64,000 bases of DNA, from the NCBI GenBank assembly GCA_023212725.1, contig JALBYF010000079.1:1-64000 (forward strand), read 5' to 3'. Both the position numbers and the translations under genes were made by a program. Below are positions 63,001 to 64,000 of the stretch, one piece after another (within the stretch, counting starts at the first letter, position 1; each line of letters opens with the position of its first letter). The stretch comes from Tranzscheliella williamsii. Taxonomy: Eukaryota; Basidiomycota; Ustilaginomycetes; Ustilaginales; Ustilaginaceae. The notes under the pieces are model-generated. The model was not told where the DNA came from, made no database searches, and saw only the letters and a program-made list of their open reading frames with translations.

Positions 63001-63106
63001 CGACTCGCATAAGCGCCCACCGTCGCAAGAGCCTTCTTTGTCGCAAAGGCTCACGCGCCTCGCTCAGCACTCCGACAACAGTGACTCCGACCTTGAGATC
63101 ATCTAG
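60068..63106 (+). CDS. MCM10: DNA replication initiation factor MCM10
   Basis: A 1012-residue intronless protein. The N-terminal ~300 residues are charged with a coiled stretch (LLDKQKKAVELQRLKLEAQR). The conserved internal domain begins near PPSMIYSIARPIDTAGAGG and contains an OB fold (GDFVVIATIVEKSDTLMTKG, RKFVIMKLVDLGWN) followed by a CCCH zinc finger: C584, C594, C611 and H614 (spacing 9, 16, 2). After it lies a Gly-rich tract and further conserved basic sequence. Mcm10 binds the loaded Mcm2-7 helicase, single-stranded DNA and DNA polymerase alpha, and is needed to activate the CMG helicase and keep forks moving. The length exceeds yeast Mcm10 (571 residues) mainly through the disordered N- and C-terminal parts. 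Confidence 0.95.
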   Translation: MEASRTKARVAAASLATTSCSNGSRGPAERDQNRLCGNGLERASESAHSSVSSRKNASSVLAPASPSKTRIASVEALKTRLAQKKNGEEWQQQELLAYAESKVRMYTSKEPGRVAQHLPADSLLDTHAAERLEHGPGLESKSLREGSQDTFLHRAQKVHQSLLDKQKKAVELQRLKLEAQRREQLRSSGFTDSPSSSSQTGAFTRSSTHAAVAEEDVDRYSEDDVDFDNDPSASLMPLQPGLQRSEDDLTLVENLVPGPRPLPPHPEDPKWERMEPYSGHKLRERSLPHTELKDYLRGRYHLPPSMIYSIARPIDTAGAGGNTNWKDLRSGQYEVPVDGDFVVIATIVEKSDTLMTKGFDNEAQDSRDAAGKPGSGFGTGASNLHDDTDPIVFQDANAGSDGRLRLDLEPGNSNAFGSSASKQPWSKGSLQDEETKRKKEEARLSNRRRKFVIMKLVDLGWNSGSGSGGGEGGGSRGDNYLSLVAYESDLMDTSFITHNTNVRSEVAAVLSANSGTNRKWVNGSKGAFELLFQQAEGTVIAVMNPKILKPYGKPGSPEAKMLRVSPRSVEDCLVIGQAADYRRCSATKANGMRCGNFVDIKARKQARATVCDFHLTRHVDELARGRPEFAANATSRIAGGGGGGGGGGSGGYGRSGGGGRGGGFSSSGASSGWGRGRRKKDWSSGSNYGDAVARSRAQLAKTLNSSFGNVGDGMESNGGQVYVSQSPMGGAHGAGADAGVRASDPSSWNYNVTGRYGREVTAKQARLKKQIEEEELKWKMQARFVPPTPTNLGGTGIKGGNDGNDTDGKATEGGAAAAVLPVLPNGSAEMIEAAYTTLEQRKREAGQRKAAVEAKRRKYTGVVAAGTPAQRDGNAAKLTFMQRTPASARSQAPLGAGSARSFRASATPDKDARSTLLSLAAGPPAQPTAAPNLRINKRHRPKLRLPTEELNRPSRLKVVAGELLSLDDLQDDWEDDLHDSHKRPPSQEPSLSQRLTRLAQHSDNSDSDLEII

Positions 63107-63318
63107 TTTGTCCCCCTCGTGTTTCTCTCCTCAGTCTTTTCTGTTCCGCAATGCATCATTGTTTGCCCAGCGCTTACTCCACCTGCTTCGAGATTCTGCT
63201 TAACACACTGGGCATGCGACAGCGTGCGCGGCATTGCATATGTTTCCAAGATTCTCATGGTATCGGATAGTGCACATGTGTCGACCGTGACAGCGGCGGG
63301 CTCACGGCGGCGATACGG

Positions 63319-64000
63319 CTACTTGAGACCGACCTTGGCCAGACTCGGTCCGATCTGGACGGCGCCCCAGTCAGGACCTTTGCTACTGCTAGCTGTTGAC
63401 GAAGGGAATCCTTCCGCAGGGTTGGCATCCGAGTCGATGGGCGCATTAGCGATGGCAAGGGCAGCCGCTTCTTTCCGCGTCTTGATGTACTGCAGCTGTG
63501 AGCGGAAGTGTCGTAGACAGTTTTCCGGCGTAGTAGGGAGTTCTAAAAACCCGCCTCCTGCTATGGGCGGGTGTCCTCCACCAACAGCTCCGTTTACACC
63601 GTCGCTCTCGCCTGTCATCAATGAATCCAAGCCGTTCGAAATCAGCTCAACCAGTGAGTTGATGTACTTGGGAGCGACCGCTTCCACCTGCTGCTCGAAG
63701 TAGTACAGGTACTGATCCAGTGCCGAGCAGAAGATCTCAACGGTGCTGCGCTCGTCAATGCAGCTGTTGGCGATTCGCAGTGACTTTTGCAAGCATTCAA
63801 GCACTCGTTTGCCGTCTTTCAACAATACAGGCTTGCCCTCTTTGCTGCCACTGCCGCTGATGCTGTTGCTGCTGCTGCCGGTAGCCGCCGAGTTGCTCTG
63901 GCTGGCAGCGGCGTTTCCGGTAGCAGAGGAAGACGTGGTGGCAGAGGGTCGGCCGGGGATCTCGGTTTGCCACCACAGATGACTGGCCATCATAACGGCT
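63319..64000 (-). CDS. VPS35: Retromer subunit VPS35, C-terminal part (cut by window edge)
   Basis: The last ~226 residues of a minus-strand gene that runs off the right edge; the frame is still open at 64000 (reading AVMMASHLWWQTEIPG). Diagnostic sequence: LKDGKRVLECLQKSLRIANS, ALDQYLYYFEQQ, KYINSLVELISNGL and LRHFRSQLQYIKTRKE, all of the Vps35 helical solenoid C-terminus. A low-complexity Ser/Ala/Gly insert sits after PGRPS. Vps35 is the core of the retromer, which returns cargo from endosomes to the Golgi or plasma membrane. The C-terminal half binds Vps29. The 3' end converges with MCM10, 212 bases away. Confidence 0.93.
   Translation of the reverse strand, partial: AVMMASHLWWQTEIPGRPSATTSSSATGNAAASQSNSAATGSSSNSISGSGSKEGKPVLLKDGKRVLECLQKSLRIANSCIDERSTVEIFCSALDQYLYYFEQQVEAVAPKYINSLVELISNGLDSLMTGESDGVNGAVGGGHPPIAGGGFLELPTTPENCLRHFRSQLQYIKTRKEAAALAIANAPIDSDANPAEGFPSSTASSSKGPDWGAVQIGPSLAKVGLK

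Noticed and set aside
61624..63012. 462-residue plus-strand frame overlapping MCM10
   Set aside because: A frame-shifted reading of the Gly/Arg-rich part of MCM10; the MCM10 zinc finger is in the other frame.

Overview
The window is a gene-dense stretch of nuclear DNA from a fungus, most likely a basidiomycete of the Ustilaginomycotina (smut-like) type. The reasons are strongly GC-rich third codon positions, short spliceosomal introns (about 60-270 bases) with GTAAGT-like donors and CTAAC/CTGAC-like branch sites, many intronless genes beside genes with several tiny exons, and protein families typical of filamentous or dimorphic basidiomycetes (GH35 beta-galactosidase, PF17648/DUF5519 proteins, Rad51 paralog, SRP9, ALKBH6). 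I find 29 protein-coding genes, one of them cut by the right edge. I see no rRNA, convincing tRNA, CRISPR, transposon or viral sequence.

Layout. 1-8.5 kb: three plus-strand genes, a Rad51 paralog, NOC2 (60S ribosome export) and mitochondrial IF-2. 8.6-18 kb: a long coiled-coil protein (minus), MRD1 (pre-rRNA processing, plus) and an ARMT1/DUF89 phosphatase (minus, four exons). 19-24 kb: SFT2 (minus) divergent from CCT6 (plus), then a mitochondrial carrier (minus). 24.9-30 kb: ribosomal proteins eL21 (minus) and uS4/RPS9 (plus) facing away from each other, a small coiled-coil protein, and LSM7. 30-36 kb: a secreted GH35 beta-galactosidase and the HOG1 MAP kinase. 37-44.5 kb: the endocytic F-BAR/muHD adaptor SYP1, eIF2-gamma, and a divergent pair of F1Fo-ATP-synthase genes (subunit h and the IF1 inhibitor). 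44.6-50 kb: a UPF1/IGHMBP2-type helicase and phosphatidylserine decarboxylase. 50-64 kb: NHP6 HMG-box protein, CTP1 citrate carrier, SRP9, a RING-CH membrane protein, ALKBH6, a luciferase-domain (DUF5519) protein, MCM10 and the C-terminus of VPS35.

The content is mainly housekeeping: ribosome production (NOC2, MRD1, eL21, uS4), translation (eIF2-gamma, mtIF2, SRP9), mitochondrial energy metabolism (ATP14, IF1, CTP1, mtIF2, carrier), genome maintenance (Rad51 paralog, MCM10, helicase), trafficking (SFT2, SYP1, VPS35) and stress signalling (HOG1). Neighbours are not organised as a pathway cluster, and I found no new biological system. The more unusual observations are micro-exons of 6, 12, 19, 22 and 24 bases, introns that cut exactly through catalytic or signature motifs, long introns near the start of highly expressed genes, a strong CGA arginine bias with CGA-CGA pairs in ribosomal/HMG genes, and the shared promoter of an ATP synthase subunit and the ATPase inhibitor. 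Exon boundaries are my own reading of splice signals plus protein-family continuity; none was checked against transcripts.
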